A stretch of DNA of 64,000 bases from Chionis minor (GCA_013398295.1 VZSF01008885.1:625153-689152), one strand, 5' to 3'. Shown: positions 24,314-37,884, numbered from the stretch's first letter. Notes: a model not told the origin generated them from the sequence alone. Program-made: numbers and translations.

Positions 24314-26663
24314 TTTTTTTGCACATTGCATAGGAGAGAGCAGGTCCAGGATATTCTGGTTCCAAACAGACATAACCCTAGAGGCTTTCTTTCAACAGCT
24401 ATTTCTTTTTATCCCCAGCTCACAATTAGCTAAAAGGAGTTCATGTACAAAACTGATGGCCTAGCAGAGACACTAGCCATAGCTAGCAGAATTTCCTCCT
24501 CTGTGTTGCTAAAAGGTAGTTAAAGTGTACCTGAGCAGAAAAGAAAATATCCAGAATAGAAGATTCAAGATCATACTAAAACTCTGAGCATAAAACCTTA
24601 CTAGTCCCTCTAGACAACTAAAGGAAAGTCCTTTTTCTTTATTTCTGGTAACATACGTCTGTGTGAAATAACATCTCTCCACTGGACCATATGATTTCGG
24701 CAGTTAGGATAATCAAGGGTAAATGCAAGGCAGTGGAAGAATAATTGAGGCAAAACCAAACAGGTGAGTTTTTCAGTCCTTCGTTTACGATTACACAACT
24801 GAACGCTACATACATTTAAAAGAAACTTCAGTATTCAGCTCAAATAGCAAGTCCCTATGCTTGTATCCTTGTGCTTTTTAAAGCTGCTGACCCTACTTTA
24901 AAGAAAGCGCATAAAGAATTTTCCTTCAGTTTTGGCGGAAGCAAGGACAAACCCCCTGTACTTTACAGAAACAAATCTAGGCTCCCTCATGTTCAAGCGC
25001 AATTTCTGAGCAGATAGCTGACCTCATTTTCCTAGGCAGTTTTCTGACAGATAAGGAGCAACGTACCCGTATGTTCCTCAAGCTTCTCTTCCTTACTGTG
25101 TCTAGCAGTTTAATATCACGTGGGTGCAGTGGGTTCATTGGGAATGAAAGTGCAACCAACATATAGGTGAGCTCTGTCCTATCACGTAAGCCAGGTTATA
25201 ATGAATCACATGTTTACGACCTAGTAAAACCCTCACGCTGTCTATTTTAAAGCTTGGTTTTGAGGCACATACGCTTTGCATTGTCCTTTAGGAGGAGTAA
25301 AAATTGATTGCTCTTTTTATTAGCCTTGCAAAGCTGTTCTGACATCAGGTTCCTGGACAGGGATGGGCTGAGCGGCACTCGGCACGCCTGGGAGGCAGCA
25401 ATACAGAAACAACTGCAAAGTCTATTTTCCGTCCGTCTCGGGGACATTTCACAGGAGTCTTCACAATAATACTGTAGTGACCTTCGCTGGCAATTACCAG
25501 CTCCAATGGATGGTGGCTTTCAGGTTTGTGGATATTGCCAGGACACAGGCAAACTTTGTGGTGCCCCAGACATACAGTGCATGTAAAATGAGCTAAATCA
25601 TCACCGTGCATAGTTATCTCATCATTGTCCAGCCTTCTTGTAAGACATCAATTAGGCCTAACTTTTGACTTTGAGGTGCAATACATGCGGCTGTAGCCAC
25701 ACACACAAAAGTGTGTGCAAAATTGCCTGAAAGGACTAACAAAACAAAATGTCCCACCAATTTGCAATGGAAGTATTTTTGCACTGCTTTGCACGCAGAT
25801 GAGTGGAGATGTGGGGGAGAAGAGATGGAAAGATGGAGAGGCAAGCCAAAAGAAAAGTGGATCAGCTTGTGTCCTGTGATCTGAGAGGCTGAAACTTATT
25901 TTTATTTCAGGAACATAAAATGGTCACAAGTGGACTTCTTTGGTTACCCAAACCACAAGGCATTCTATTAAATATGCTTAGGGCTTCTTCTGTATAATTT
26001 CTTTGTTGTTTTTCTTGAAGGTTGTTTTGAATTTCAGGAGCGAAATCATTTTTCAAAACACGGATGGTAAAATGCACAGGGAAAATGAGGAGGTTTTGAA
26101 AAAATTCACTTAAGGAGGAGTATATGAATACCTTTTTCTTTCTGAATACATTACTTATCAACAGGCATACAGGTCATGGAGGTGAGGTGATTATGAGTAC
26201 CAAATCATCTCCATTGAATTCAACTGAATTAGACATCCTGCTGGCTGTATTCCTGTGCTTAGACATTTACAGGGTTGGACTGTTGCCTAGGGAATTGGCC
26301 TTATTAGGAAACTATATCATATATGACTGTGACTCTGAAGTAATTTATACAAACCATGACTGGCTATTCTTCTACATCACAGAACAAGAGAAATCCCACA
26401 TGTGCCAATTTTTATTTAACTTTGGTGTTTGAACATTGGATGGGCAACACAGAAAGGATGTGTCACATCAGTTACAACCATATCAATGATAAAGAACTAT
26501 TAAACATTCTGTATTTCACAGAGGAAAGCACTTCAGTCTAGAAATACTAGCATTATATGAGTGGCTCAGATAGCACATACTTCTCTTCATTTTATCCAGT
26601 GAAAGTGCCTCTAAGCAGATCAGGACACCTAAATAAAAGCATTAGCTATGCCAACAGAAATAA
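24314..26663. other. Unique AT-rich sequence, no gene seen
   Basis: A good donor-like AACAG|GTGAGT occurs at about 24761-24769, but every upstream frame is closed by stops. No repeat family or gene is recognised. Confidence 0.55.
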
Positions 26664-26733
26664 GATGTGTGTGTATATATACATGCGTGTGTGTATATAT
26701 ATATGGTTTTATACACACACATACATATATATC
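26664..26733. repeat. TG/TA dinucleotide repeat with hairpin symmetry
   Basis: TGTGTGTATATATA-type sequence is repeated twice and followed by its near complement, ATACACACACATACATATATAT. The block is a mixed alternating repeat that can fold back on itself. Confidence 0.85.
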
Positions 26734-29665
26734 AATCTTTTTTTTTATTATTCAGCATTAATTTAAAATGCCTGGAGACATTTTAATTTCTTCTAAAAAA
26801 AACAGAACAAGGCACAAACCTTCATCTGAGTCCAAGGCTGGAAATTGTACAACAACCCAATTTCTATCCAAGTCAGAGCCTGGATGGTGTTGGTTTCTGC
26901 AGAGCTTTTATACTTGCATACATGCAATGTTTTATATAAACACATATTTTTCAAAAGAATCTATTTAAACTAGGTTAAACTAAATCACTCATAAACCAAA
27001 TGACATTTTTTAAAATCAATGTAAGAACAACTTTGTTGTGTAGGCAAGCCCTTAAGAAGTGTCAAATGTGGGAAGCAGAGATTGTAGATGTATTTATCTG
27101 ATAGTGTTAGCAGAGAGGTCTGCAACATTGCTATTAGTTTAGAGCAGCAATTTGTCAGCACATCCAACTTTTGGAAGGGGTTAGTCTCTGCTCAAAGTTA
27201 GCAGCCCTGTCACCTGCCACTAGACAGAAAAATCAGGCTTTATATATTTTTAAGCTTGTTAAGATACCCTTAGTCTAGTATGTAGGCACAGATAAATAAG
27301 CATAACTACCACATATTTCTTAGTACCTGGCCTTTACATCCACCAAAAATGTATGTACCTGTCACCTCAAAGAGCACACCATTTCCATTTAAATCTACAG
27401 TTACCAGGTGCCAGCCTCATTGCCAACTGCCACGTGGCAAAGCTGGTTAACGAAAGCAGTACTAATACATAAATATTATGTAAATGCATCTATAATATAA
27501 ATACCACAATACTGACAGCAGACCTGCAAATGAACCTGGAGAGATTTCTCTGTCAGCATTATAAAATAAGATTGCTGATTGAAAGACCGTTGTATACACG
27601 CTTCGTTTTGCCCGCTGTGGTACAGCACGTGCTTCTGGGGTCGTATAGCTCGTATACAATATTCTAGGGCTTTTGGGAAGGGGCTCACATATAGCCTAGT
27701 GCACGCACGGTGCATGGGCAGACATAACTGTTAGGGAAAAGTATGCATTTGTATAATTGTGATTCTTCCTGTAGGCATTCAGTGCTGAACTTTCAGAGGA
27801 GTTTTTGACACAGCAGGTGCAGACAACGGACTTTCTCTTGCAGGAGATCGGCTCAACAGGATTGCCAGTCGGTGGCTTTCTCTCCTCCATGCGTAGTCAT
27901 GCTGTGGTCAACTGACGGATGGACTTCTGGTGTTTGCTCTTTGCTGTGTCCAGAATCTTGCAGTTTTACTCTTTTTGATATTCAGCAAGACCCGCCTTCC
28001 TGTAGATGCCTGCCATATATGGTAGAAGCGCTTTTCCCCCTCTCCGGATAGGAACTTCCCGATTAGACTTTACTTTCCTATATTGTTTCATCAATCATCT
28101 TCTGCTGGAGGAAAGCCAGGCATGATACCAAGGCCTTTGCTTTGGGGAAAGAGATCTTTGGGGAGCAGCACTTGGAAAGTCTCTGCAGCAGGAGCAAGCT
28201 GCCGTGTGGATTTTGTGTCTGATTCATAATTCTGCCTGTAAGATCCTGAGATAATTTAATCTTCCCAGAGAAAGATTGGCTGTCAGTGAGAATATTTGAA
28301 TCCCACCTATTAAAAAAGGAGAAAGTCCATGACACATGGACTAAACAGATTAAAGGTGTGGGAAGCTTTGCAGGGGAGATAAGCTGATGAAGAAGGTAAC
28401 TAGAAGCAGGAAAAGACCTAAATGGAGTGGCACTAATAAAAAAATAAATATTTGTTTTAAGGGTTGAATGGGCTGTGGAAAGTTGACCTTAAAAATCACC
28501 TTATTTTGGGATTTAGGCATAATTCACAGCATTAACATATATTGAACTAAAAAAACCCCCTAAATTATACCGCTATTTATGATTAATAGGATTATACTAG
28601 CGAATTTGCATTATGACATGAATAAAACTAATGTCACTAATAACAATATCAGAACTTCCACCATCTCATTTCATCTTGTTTAACATGAAGAGGCGCAAGA
28701 AGGGTCTGAGACTCTGCTTAGTTTCTCATGCATGTCTTAACCACCTTCTAGATGCATCTTCTGCATAAAGGAACTGATTGCCCTGTTCTTCTCTGCTTAT
28801 GTCCGTGTAACTGTCACCTGTAATGGGCTCACTTGGAAGAAAAAGAACAAAAAACCCCTCCAAACCCAGAAGCACAGTACTTGGACTGCCCTCTTGCTTT
28901 TTTTCTACCCTTCCAGTCAGGCATGATTTTAACAGGTTCTATCTTGAGAAGTACTAAATCCAGAAACCAGTATTTTATGCCATCTGGAAGCTTGATATCC
29001 TTGTTTTTCAAATGGCTTACAAAAATATATCTAATTCTAAATACTCACAAATTATGGGCTGCTAAAATCCAATTCAGAGCAGGACAAAAACTAATTGAGC
29101 AAGGTAAATAGAAAAGCTAAACCATCGCAACGCACAGGGTGACTGGGGGAATCAACGCAAAAGAGATGCTTGAGACCTGCTGATGGACTGGGAAAGAGGA
29201 GATGCTTTCCAGACAGGAAAACAACAGGAAAATGCAGAGATACTTGTGCAGCACCTGGGAAGAGCAAGGAGAGCTGGGCAGGATGTAAGCATCGGGGCAG
29301 GCAGTGAAGGCGTTTTGCAGCAGCACTTGTGCCTGGCAGCGTGGGGCAGCCAGCAAAAAGGCTCAATGGGCACGATGGGAGCATTTTTATTGCAAAATGC
29401 CGAGCAGGTTTAAAGAGGAGAGGAGGTGAGAGCCATGGAGACTGGAAGGAGAGGCTCGGTAATATTACCAGAGGAAGAAAAACCAGATGAAGCGGGCTTT
29501 TGGCCAAGCTCCTCTCCACCCAGGAGAGCAGCAAGTGCAGGGGCTGCAGGGGTGCCCTGCTGCTGCTCTGCAGCCAAAGGTAGAGCATCCTTTGCCTTGG
29601 GTGCTAGGAAAGACTCCAGTACAAATCCCAGCTTCTCACGCTTGGCACCGGGTTTAAAGCTTCGG
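26734..29665. other. Unique sequence, no gene seen
   Basis: The block is mostly AT-rich, but 29150-29660 is GC-richer and open on the minus strand in two overlapping frames (165 and 197 codons). Those frames are low in information, overlap each other and run into a dinucleotide repeat, so they are treated as chance. Confidence 0.5.
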
Positions 29666-29725
29666 TGAATATTTATCTTTACTGTGTGTGTATATAAACG
29701 TGTAGATATATACACATACACATGC
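29666..29725. repeat. Imperfect TG/TA and CA repeat
   Basis: GTGTGTGTATATAAACGTGT is followed by ATATATACACATACACATG. It is a short degenerate alternating repeat. Confidence 0.6.
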
Positions 29726-31299
29726 TTTTTGTTCTCTTTCTTTTCAGACTTGCTGTAAAAATAATCAACGGCATTGCCAGCTATCTCTGAGCTTGCTGCC
29801 TTCTCAGTCTTATGCACCAGTGGTTTCGCAGCACATCCACAACAAGTACGGAGGGCGGAAGAAAGGCAAAAAACACATGCACAGTCAAAATAAATAACAA
29901 TAAAATTCCAATTCCAATGAAGGAAGGACTCATGTTGCCTACTTTGTAATTCTCGGGTGTAATATAAAATCAAACTTCGCACCCTGAATAAAAATATTTG
30001 CAATACAACTTCTGAAAAATAAATGAAAAAGAGAACTAGTAATGGTTACACAATGGACAAGTGAAAAAATAATTCTGTCTGCAATTGTGAGCAGTTTTCA
30101 AAAACTTGGCGAGAGAATGGTATTTTCCACTGCCTGATGTCTTGGAGAGTCATTGTGGAAGTATAGGAGATTTGGGTTGAGAACGTCTCTTGGTATTGCA
30201 ACCAATTACAACTTCTAGTTAACCTAATCCAAAGAGAGCTGTATGCAGCCCTTTTGCAAAGTCTGAACCTGCTATACTAATTAAGTATTTTCAAAGGAAT
30301 ACGTTAGACACACGCAGATTGAGGGAAAGGACCCTGACTTCTATGAATGGGCTAATCCTGTTCCCTGCGAAGGAAAGGGATTTTTCCCACTGCTTCGTCT
30401 GGAAGGAGAAATCTCCACCTGTACAGCTGCAGCAGACTTTCCAAACCTGACCAAATATTATTTTAAAAAAATGAATCATTGATCTGTAAATGCATCCCCA
30501 GATGTTCACATTGAATTTGCAGTATTCAGCATGCTGAGCTTAATTGTCCATTCAAATTGCCCTAACTGAGGAGTGCTCTGCTTAAGGGAGTCACCATATG
30601 CCAATATAAAACCTGTGTTAAGCGACTGGAGAATCAAGCCTACACTGTTTTACTTTACATTGCTATGCATTGCTCTAATCTGAGGGAGAAATAATTGCAA
30701 ACGTTTTAACTGTGAAAGAATAAGGAGTCATAAAACCTTCAATCATATTTTAATATGCAGTCACACTCTACTTTCATAAATAGGAATTGGAATAATTATA
30801 AAGACATCATTTTTAATTGTCACTCATCATTCAGTTGACTCCTTAAGTAGAACACACATTTAATTAATGCCTTAGATTCTAGCATCAATTACCACATTAG
30901 ATGTTCTCCCATATTCATTCCATCTGCTGCAAGTAAATACGTTTACCACCGCACAGTTACACACCCATATAGGAACCTGATCACAAATTTTCCTGCCTCC
31001 TCATGACCTATTGTACAGCAAGCGGAAGAATTTGCAAAACATAGGCACAAAAAATAAGGTTTGCCTTGAAATTAGAGATATTTTCTTATACGCATAAGGA
31101 ATTTGCTCAACTGGCAGGTATTGCCTTAGTTAAGAATTATATGTTGCGCGTAATGAAGATGCAGAGCGTGTTTGGGCTCCGAGATGCCAGTATGAACATC
31201 TCTGGATTACCCAGCACACAGGTATAGGATATTGTTTTGTTATGTCATGGTTTAAAGTCCTTTTTCAGCTCTCATATTTTTGATAGCCAGCCTGATTTA
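29726..31299. other. AT-rich unique sequence with conserved-element texture
   Basis: 30520-31160 is strikingly AT-rich and repeat-free, with several TAATTA, TTAATTAA and ATTTGC-like cores and frequent stops. It contains no gene. Its texture is that of conserved non-coding DNA, which only an alignment can confirm. Confidence 0.4.
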
Positions 31300-31500
31300 A
31301 AGGCATCAGGTGATTTAGATTTCACCGTGTTCCTCAGTAAATTGCACCAACAGTGAATTACACTCACTGTTAAATACTTAGACAGAGCAGCATCCTTATG
31401 TCATTTTGCTATAAGACAAAGTCTTCCCAGCCATTCTTGTTGTCCTTTTGTGACCTTTTCCAACTTTTGGGTGCCCTTTTTCTAGTGTAAATCCCCAGTC
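31300..31500 (-). mobile_element. Possible old CR1 remnant, antisense (weak)
   Basis: The stretch 'ccattcttgttgtccttttg' followed by 'tgaccttttccaactttt' resembles the antisense CR1 phrase that reads roughly attcttgtagcccttctctggaccttttccaact. Similarity is short and diverged, and the limits are nominal. Confidence 0.3.
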
Positions 31501-34500
31501 TTTCAGCCACAGTCTTTGTACTGCCTCAGGCAGCCAGAGGAATCTCTCTTCCCTGCTCCAGGTCAGCATCCCGCAGCTCGCTCATCCACCGAAGAAGGAC
31601 TCTCACATCGCTTCTTAACAGCAGCACCGCACTTGGAGACCCGGTCAGGTCAGCTGTGTGACACTACTCCTACTCTTTCTTCGGGTCACTGCGCCCCTGA
31701 AGACTGCCTCCATGGGATCTGCCTGCTTTATTCCTGTGATAGGCCGGAGTAACCCCTTGGCAGTGGGAGCAGGCACTACTAACTAGCCTGCCTTACCCGG
31801 AGAGGAGCCTGAGGCAGGGTCAAGGCTAAGGCAGCCCCCAGCCTTGGGAAGAGGAACACAGAGGTGACCTTAATTTGGTCTGGTCCAAGAGAGAGGCAAT
31901 GGGAAGACAGAAATATCCCAGTGGAGGAGGATGGTCTGAACAGGCGGATATCGCTCCACAAAACGTGAGCGTTCCAAAACCAGACGCTGACCGTTGACCT
32001 CTCTTGCACTGGGGCCCTACTTCATAATAAGGATCGGTTTTGCCAACCGGTCTCACTGCGGCAGAACTTGGAGGTCTCTCACTTCCAAGTCCCACTTTCT
32101 CACACCCCATGGGGAGCACCACGCTGACCTCTGAGAATGGCCAGCACAGCCCGGGAGGTACCCAAGGCCTTTGGCTCCCCGGGAACCTGCCTGGAGCTAG
32201 CCTGCCCGATTGGTCGCGAGCATTTTTCTGGGCCATTTACTGCTGCTCTGAAGTTTTCCAAGTATCCATAGGCTTTAGGTGCAATGGTCCATATGTCCTG
32301 GGAACACTTCTGCAGTGAGCAGGTAATGATGGTTTTTACCCCAGTGATTACAGGGTGTCAGAAGGGAAAGGAATGTGAGCCCGGATGGCTCCCCCAAGGT
32401 GCCAGAGGCACATGGGCAATTACCTCTCCAAACACAACACCAAATATCGTGTTTATCGTAGTTAGCTTCTCCTCTTAAATGCAGTTATTTCCTCCAGCAA
32501 AGAGTCCAGGAAAGTGAAAACCCTGTGGTCGTCTGTTGAAGTGGCATCCCCAAACAGAGAATCTCTATTATGACTTTCCCAGCATCTGCCTGTGGGGTGG
32601 AATGACCTGAAACTCGGCAAGAACAATGCGCCCCAGGATCCCAATCAGCGCTGGCACTCTTAATTGCTGCCCTGCACAATGGGCTGCTGTGTTACCCCTG
32701 CTAGGGACTACCCTGGGAACATTGTCATCTTCTGAGTAGTCATCTCGGTCTTTTAAAGTCACCTTAACTAACTAAAAAGCATGACTTCAGCATTTGCTCA
32801 ATCACCTGGCAATTTCCTGCATTAAGACAGACTGCACATGTTGCAGAGAAACAGTTCAGTTCTTGAAAACAGGGCTGTAACTTACTTCATCGGTCACATA
32901 ATTTTAAAATAATAGGACAGATTTAGACACTCATTTAAAAAGTGGATGTCCAAAACATTAAAAATAAATACCTATCAAGGTGATATTTTATAGGAATGAT
33001 GCACTTAGAAATTTTTTGTAGGATTAAGAGGATGTTACAGGCTTAACATGATGGTCCTGTAAATGAATTTACTGTGTAGAATAGGTACTTTTTGAGAGAA
33101 TGCTGAAAATGGGAATGAACCACGGATATAAGCAACATACTGACTTGATGAACTTTGTAGCAATTGATTAAGTCTTAATTGAACTAATTTAATGAACCTT
33201 TATAAATAACAAGTTCAGCCTTATTTGAAAACTCAATTTACTTTAAGAGTTTTATGAGCCACTGAATACCACTGACCACAGTTGAAGATGAACAGCTATG
33301 AAAATGAATGTGTCTTAAGGAATTCTGAAAGACCAGTCCTCCTGAATATTTAGTTTCACCATTTTATGTTAACTTGTTCAAGTACCAAAACTCATTCATT
33401 GATGTTCAAGACACTGTCTCCCAAACTGCTGTATAGCTAATAGGAACAAACCTCAGATTTTGGAGGCAATTCAGTCACATTTCATATCAAATCCAAGCAG
33501 GGCCTTTAAACTAACCTGCCTCTGCTGTGTTTAGTCTAAGTAGTAGTGAAAAATATCCATTTCTGTCAGATTTTCCATATTGTTCATCAAAAATCTAAGC
33601 AACCTCCCAATCCTGAAACACAAGAATTTACAATAGGGCTTAATTGCAGAGGTGCCAGTTCCAGTGACCTGTCACTTAGCAGCTGAAATGATATTTTTGG
33701 TCTTTTGTTCCTATGTAATCGATTCTTTCAGTTACTGAATGAACCAGAGTCTTGTGTTCTTAGTACGTATAAATAGCAAACATAAAGCTCTTGTGGGAAA
33801 TAGGGGACAGAAGAGCAGTAAGTGGGAAGCATCCAACGAGTATTATGCCGAGCTACTGTCTGCTCTTGGAGAGAGGAGAGAAGGAGCTGCTGAAGGAGAA
33901 GGACAGCTGGTCCTCAGGGCTAAAGCTCCATTTTAGTATGCAGTCACTGAGCATATCCACTGAAAGCTGGGACAGTCTGGCATCTAATGTGTCTTCATTT
34001 AAATGTCACTAGCTTGGTAAAAGCAGAACAAACCCCCCAAACAGACAGTTTGAAGTATTTCCCCATCACTCCGGCATGAGTTTGGAAGAGGACTTGCTCT
34101 AATGTTCACATTTCCCTTTCCCGCATCCGTCATTGCCTTTTCCTCCCAGATTATGCCTGCGTTGTGATCAAGCTCTGTGTGCTCACCTAACTCCTTTTAG
34201 CAATTCCTGTAATGGGCTCAGCAGAAATGGCACAGGAACAAAAGACAGGGTCAGAAAGCAGGAGATGCTATCCAAAAGCCAGGAGTTGGGCATTTCTCTG
34301 CTGTTTCTGAGACTCATTATTCTTTCTGTCCACTACATTTATTGCCATGGTGTTTAGGAATTTCAGCCCTGGGTTTCCCATAATGAGCTATTTCTGTGAA
34401 GTGCTGTATAAAGGCAGAACAAAGAGATGGTCCTTCCTTTAAGATCCTACCGTGGACAACAGCAGATGGTGATGAGCAGACAGAGGGGGAGTACAGGAAA

Positions 34501-35950
34501 ACAAGAAGACAACTGTGAAACTAATTAGGATTGTAAAACTCTGGACAAGTCTGGTCACAAGAGAAATATTAGTGGTTTTGGAGGGTACATTATTTCAGCT
34601 TCAGAATCAATGAAGCAGCAATCAGAATAAATCTACGGGCAATGTTTTATAGGTCCTTGTTTCTGAGAAGGGAAAATCTAGTAGGGAACACACCAAATCA
34701 GTATGGATGCAAACTAAATATGTAACCTCTATATAAAATCAAGACTTTTCTTTCCCTCTTTTCATTAGCCTTGCATTATTAGAGATGAGCCAAAACACAA
34801 CTCTGTTTTATTCTACATTTAAGAGCAGTTCCTTTTCATGTGTTCAGATGTCCTGCAAGGGCCAAATGAATGCTCTGATTTTTCATTTTTCCCTATGTGG
34901 AAATGTGCTTTTTAGTAGGGATGCTGCTCACACGTGATACCAGTTTTTGCCGCTCCCAGGCAAGTACGTGCTCCTGAAAATCAGCAATGTCCCTGTGATA
35001 ATGATGCTTATTTTAAAATAAAAGAAAAAGACATTGCTGTCTTTCAGTTTAGAAATTACAAACTCTGCTTCTCTTCCCAGTACCATTTTCTCTCTCCCTG
35101 AGACATCCACATGCTGTCACTGAATCCGCATTAGTCACGTCTCAGAGATGGCAGAATCAGTTGAGAATTTATAAATTGTCTTAATTTCTTTGGCTGTTTG
35201 GGCTTCAGATTCCTCCCTCATTCTCCTACATTTCATCTTCTGCTTGTGCCATCCGTCACTCGTGCTCCTTGCTGTTATCTTTGACAGAGAGCTGTTCATT
35301 AGAAATATCCCTTCCTACAGCTTTCTTTGCATCTCTAACTTGCTTCAAGTTATTAGTCTATATAAAGCAATGTGACGCTTCTCTCTGATTTATCTCGGTA
35401 GGCCTTGGAACCACGCTAATCACCAAATTATGGCTGTCTGTGGATCGGGTGAAGGAATGTGTGGGTAGCATTTGTCTCCACGAGGAGAGAGTCTAAGAGT
35501 CGACCATAAGGATATTACTAATGTTGTATCTTAGGTTAAAATACTAGCATGTCTCTTCAGTGCACTGGAAAATGTGCCTGAAGATTTTACCTAATATTCT
35601 AGGCTTCAACAACGACAAAAAAAACCCCACAGCCCAAGCTCCAGCTTGATTCTACAGTCCCCAAGGCAGTCAGTGACATGCCGTGAAATAAAGGTGTGTT
35701 TCTAACGTAAAATATTCATGGAGCACGTCATGACAAGTGTGTTTCCTTCCAGATGCTCCTTCCATTTGAGCTGGTGTTCCAGCCATGGTAAGCAGAAGTC
35801 AGGGTAACACAGATGTGAAAGCAAAATTAAAAACCTGCCCAGGAAGAGCCACTTTCCCCGCATCAAGGACAGGAAGATAGTAGCTTTCCTGCCTGTGCGG
35901 CTTATGGTTTATGTCTTTGTGGCCCTTTGCAAAACCAGTCAGCCCTAGTT
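31501..35950. other. Unique sequence, no gene seen
   Basis: 31500-32740 is moderately GC-rich, with motif-free frames up to 136 codons. 32760-33740 is AT-rich with frequent stops. The remainder is ordinary unique DNA. No repeat family is recognised. Confidence 0.55.
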
Positions 35951-36040
35951 AACATTTAATTTTGCTTAATTTAATTTCATTTAAATTTAATTTATTTATT
36001 TTGTTTTGTTTTATTATATTTTATTTATTTTTCCTTTAGT
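35951..36040. repeat. T-rich (ATTTT)-type low-complexity tract
   Basis: Interleaved TTTAAT, TTTATT and TTTTG units form a degenerate (TTTTA)n tract just upstream of the assembly gap. Low complexity here may have contributed to the assembly break. Confidence 0.85.
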
Positions 36041-36090
36041 TCTAAGTACCAGGTAAATTTATGTAGATCAGAAGGATCAGGAAAAAAAAA

Positions 36091-36122
36091 AAGTGGAACA
36101 CTGTTCAATGAGTGTTACAAGC
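36091..36122. repeat. Left copy of a direct repeat flanking the gap
   Basis: This 32-base segment beginning AAGTGGAACACTGTTCAATG is repeated with one substitution (A to T) at 36271-36302, immediately on the other side of the N run. An A run precedes both copies. Confidence 0.9.
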
Positions 36123-36267
36123 NNNNNNNNNNNNNNNNNNNNNNNNNNNNNNNNNNNNNNNNNNNNNNNNNNNNNNNNNNNNNNNNNNNNNNNNNNNNNN
36201 NNNNNNNNNNNNNNNNNNNNNNNNNNNNNNNNNNNNNNNNNNNNNNNNNNNNNNNNNNNNNNNNNNN
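36123..36267. other. Assembly gap (145 N)
   Basis: There are 145 consecutive unknown bases. The flanking sequences are near-identical, which suggests overlapping contig ends that were not merged, or a tandem repeat broken by the gap. Confidence 0.98.
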
Positions 36268-36270
36268 AAA

Positions 36271-36302
36271 AAGTGGAACACTGTTCAATGTGTGTTACAA
36301 GC
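36271..36302. repeat. Right copy of the direct repeat flanking the gap
   Basis: It matches 36091-36122 at 31 of 32 positions. The right contig begins with AAAAAGTGGAAC, so the identity extends to its first bases. Confidence 0.9.
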
Positions 36303-37288
36303 TTTGCGAGGTATAGCCATATTTGCAGTAGTATACTACATGGGAAATAACTTGTTACGTGGACTTCAGTAAATGATGAAATATATATAAAAGATATATA
36401 TCACATGAATATATTAAAATATATATAACATATATTTACACATGTAAATCTTTTTTTTGTGTGTGTGTATGAAATATTACTGACGGGATGGAGGGGATTT
36501 GTCTCAACCAGCTTTCACCACCCGAAGGTTAGATGTCTAATCCCAAATGATTATTTAAACTGCCTCTATGGTCATTGAGGACCTCAGCATGGGATGAGCT
36601 CCCCTACACACTAGACAGGACTGGATTCCTTACTTCAAGACAGCTTGGTTCACATGCAACTAGTACCATTTGATATGTACACACAAAATGTATAAAATGG
36701 ACTATTCCAGAGGAATTCATATGTTAATACAACTTCTTATATAGGGCCCTAACATTTTTATACAGGACCAGATTTTTTCAGATCAGCTGTGCTGTTTAAT
36801 ATTGCACTGGGAACATCCTCACCAAAATTAATGAAACTGTAAATGGGATAAGTTGCTGCCTGGCATTTGGTCCACAGTGTTCACACAGAGCAAGGCTGCA
36901 TACTGAATTTTTGTATACATGCTGTAACCTACACAACGTATATTGTGATCCTGGCATCCTCCAGGTGTGTTGAACACCTTTGTGCACAAGCAGGTTACTA
37001 GTCAGCGTGAGAAAGTCCGGCAGAACAGTCTTCAGGTGTCGCATTTATAGCAAAGACAGAAACAGCTGTCTTAAGTAAAGAGACATCTGAGAAACACTTT
37101 GTGTCATGGTCTGTCATAGCCGTAAAAAGAGAAGGTGCTCAGGGTAGTGAGCCTTTCAATGGACCCAAGTAGTGTCTCTTCAGTAGAATGAGACAGGCAG
37201 CTGCTTGTGAATCCTCAATTCTACCACCTTTGGATCCTTCAGAAGCCACCCTGCCTTTCCATCAAAAAAGATCAAAGACAAATTAGAC
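36303..37288. other. Unique sequence with an AT dinucleotide patch
   Basis: 36375-36440 is rich in ATATAT and TATATA, and is followed by a short T run and GTGTGTGTG at 36452-36468. The rest is unique and non-coding by inspection. Confidence 0.6.
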
Positions 37289-37543
37289 AATGGTTCGAGC
37301 TTGCACCAGGGGAGGTTTAGACTGGACATTAGGAAGCATTTCTTTACCGAGAGGGTGGTCACACACTGGAACAGACTTCCTGGAGAGGTGCTCGATGCCC
37401 CAAGCCTGTCAGGGTTTAAGAGGCATTTGGACAATGCGCTTAGCAACACGCTTGAACTTGGTCAGCCCTGAAAGGGTCAGGCAGCTGGACCAGATGATCA
37501 TTGTAGGTCCCTTCCAACTGAAATAGTCCATTCTATTCTATTC
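37289..37543 (+). mobile_element. CR1-type LINE, 3' end fragment with ATTCT tail
   Basis: Sense-oriented features in order are 'gcaccaggggaggtttagac', 'tggacattaggaagcatttc', 'gagggtggtcacacactgga', 'acagacttcctggagaggtg', a central 'gatgccccaagcctgtcagg', then 'cagctggaccagatgatcat' and 'ggtcccttccaactgaaata'. It ends in ATTCTATTCTATT rather than the ATTCTATG octamer of the other copies, so it belongs to a different subfamily. It lies about 340 bases from the second solo LTR. Confidence 0.9.
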
Positions 37544-37884
37544 CAGACAGTGAAACTTAGCTTGAAAGGGATACCGTTCGTCCTGCCGTTTCTCCAGCAC
37601 TCAGTTTCCTGATGTGAGCTAGTGTTGGGTGAGCCTGTTCTGTACTTGTGAAAGCGTGCCTCCTGCTCTTGCCTGGGTCAGCTTCAGCAGGGGTGAAGTA
37701 GACATTTTATCACGACCGAGCATATACCAATGGCTTTTCTCCCACCTGTCTGTAGAAACGTGTTATTCTACAGTCAAAGAAGAGCTGAGCAAAAGTCATC
37801 CACAACAGAACTTACAGGAAACTATTGGGAACATCAACTTAACAATACCTTTTAAATCACCTCTGGACACACCAGGAGGGGTAG
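37544..37884. other. Unique spacer between CR1 and LTR
   Basis: No repeat or gene is recognised in this short interval. Confidence 0.5.

Noticed and set aside
24755..24772. AACAG|GTGAGT donor-like site
   Set aside because: No open exon lies upstream.
29091..29588. 165-codon minus-strand frame rich in Leu, Pro and Ser
   Set aside because: The composition reflects a GC-rich stretch and no domain or signal structure is convincing.
29410..30003. 197-codon minus-strand open frame
   Set aside because: It overlaps another minus frame, passes through a dinucleotide repeat and has no motif. A frame of this length is roughly expected by chance in 64 kb.
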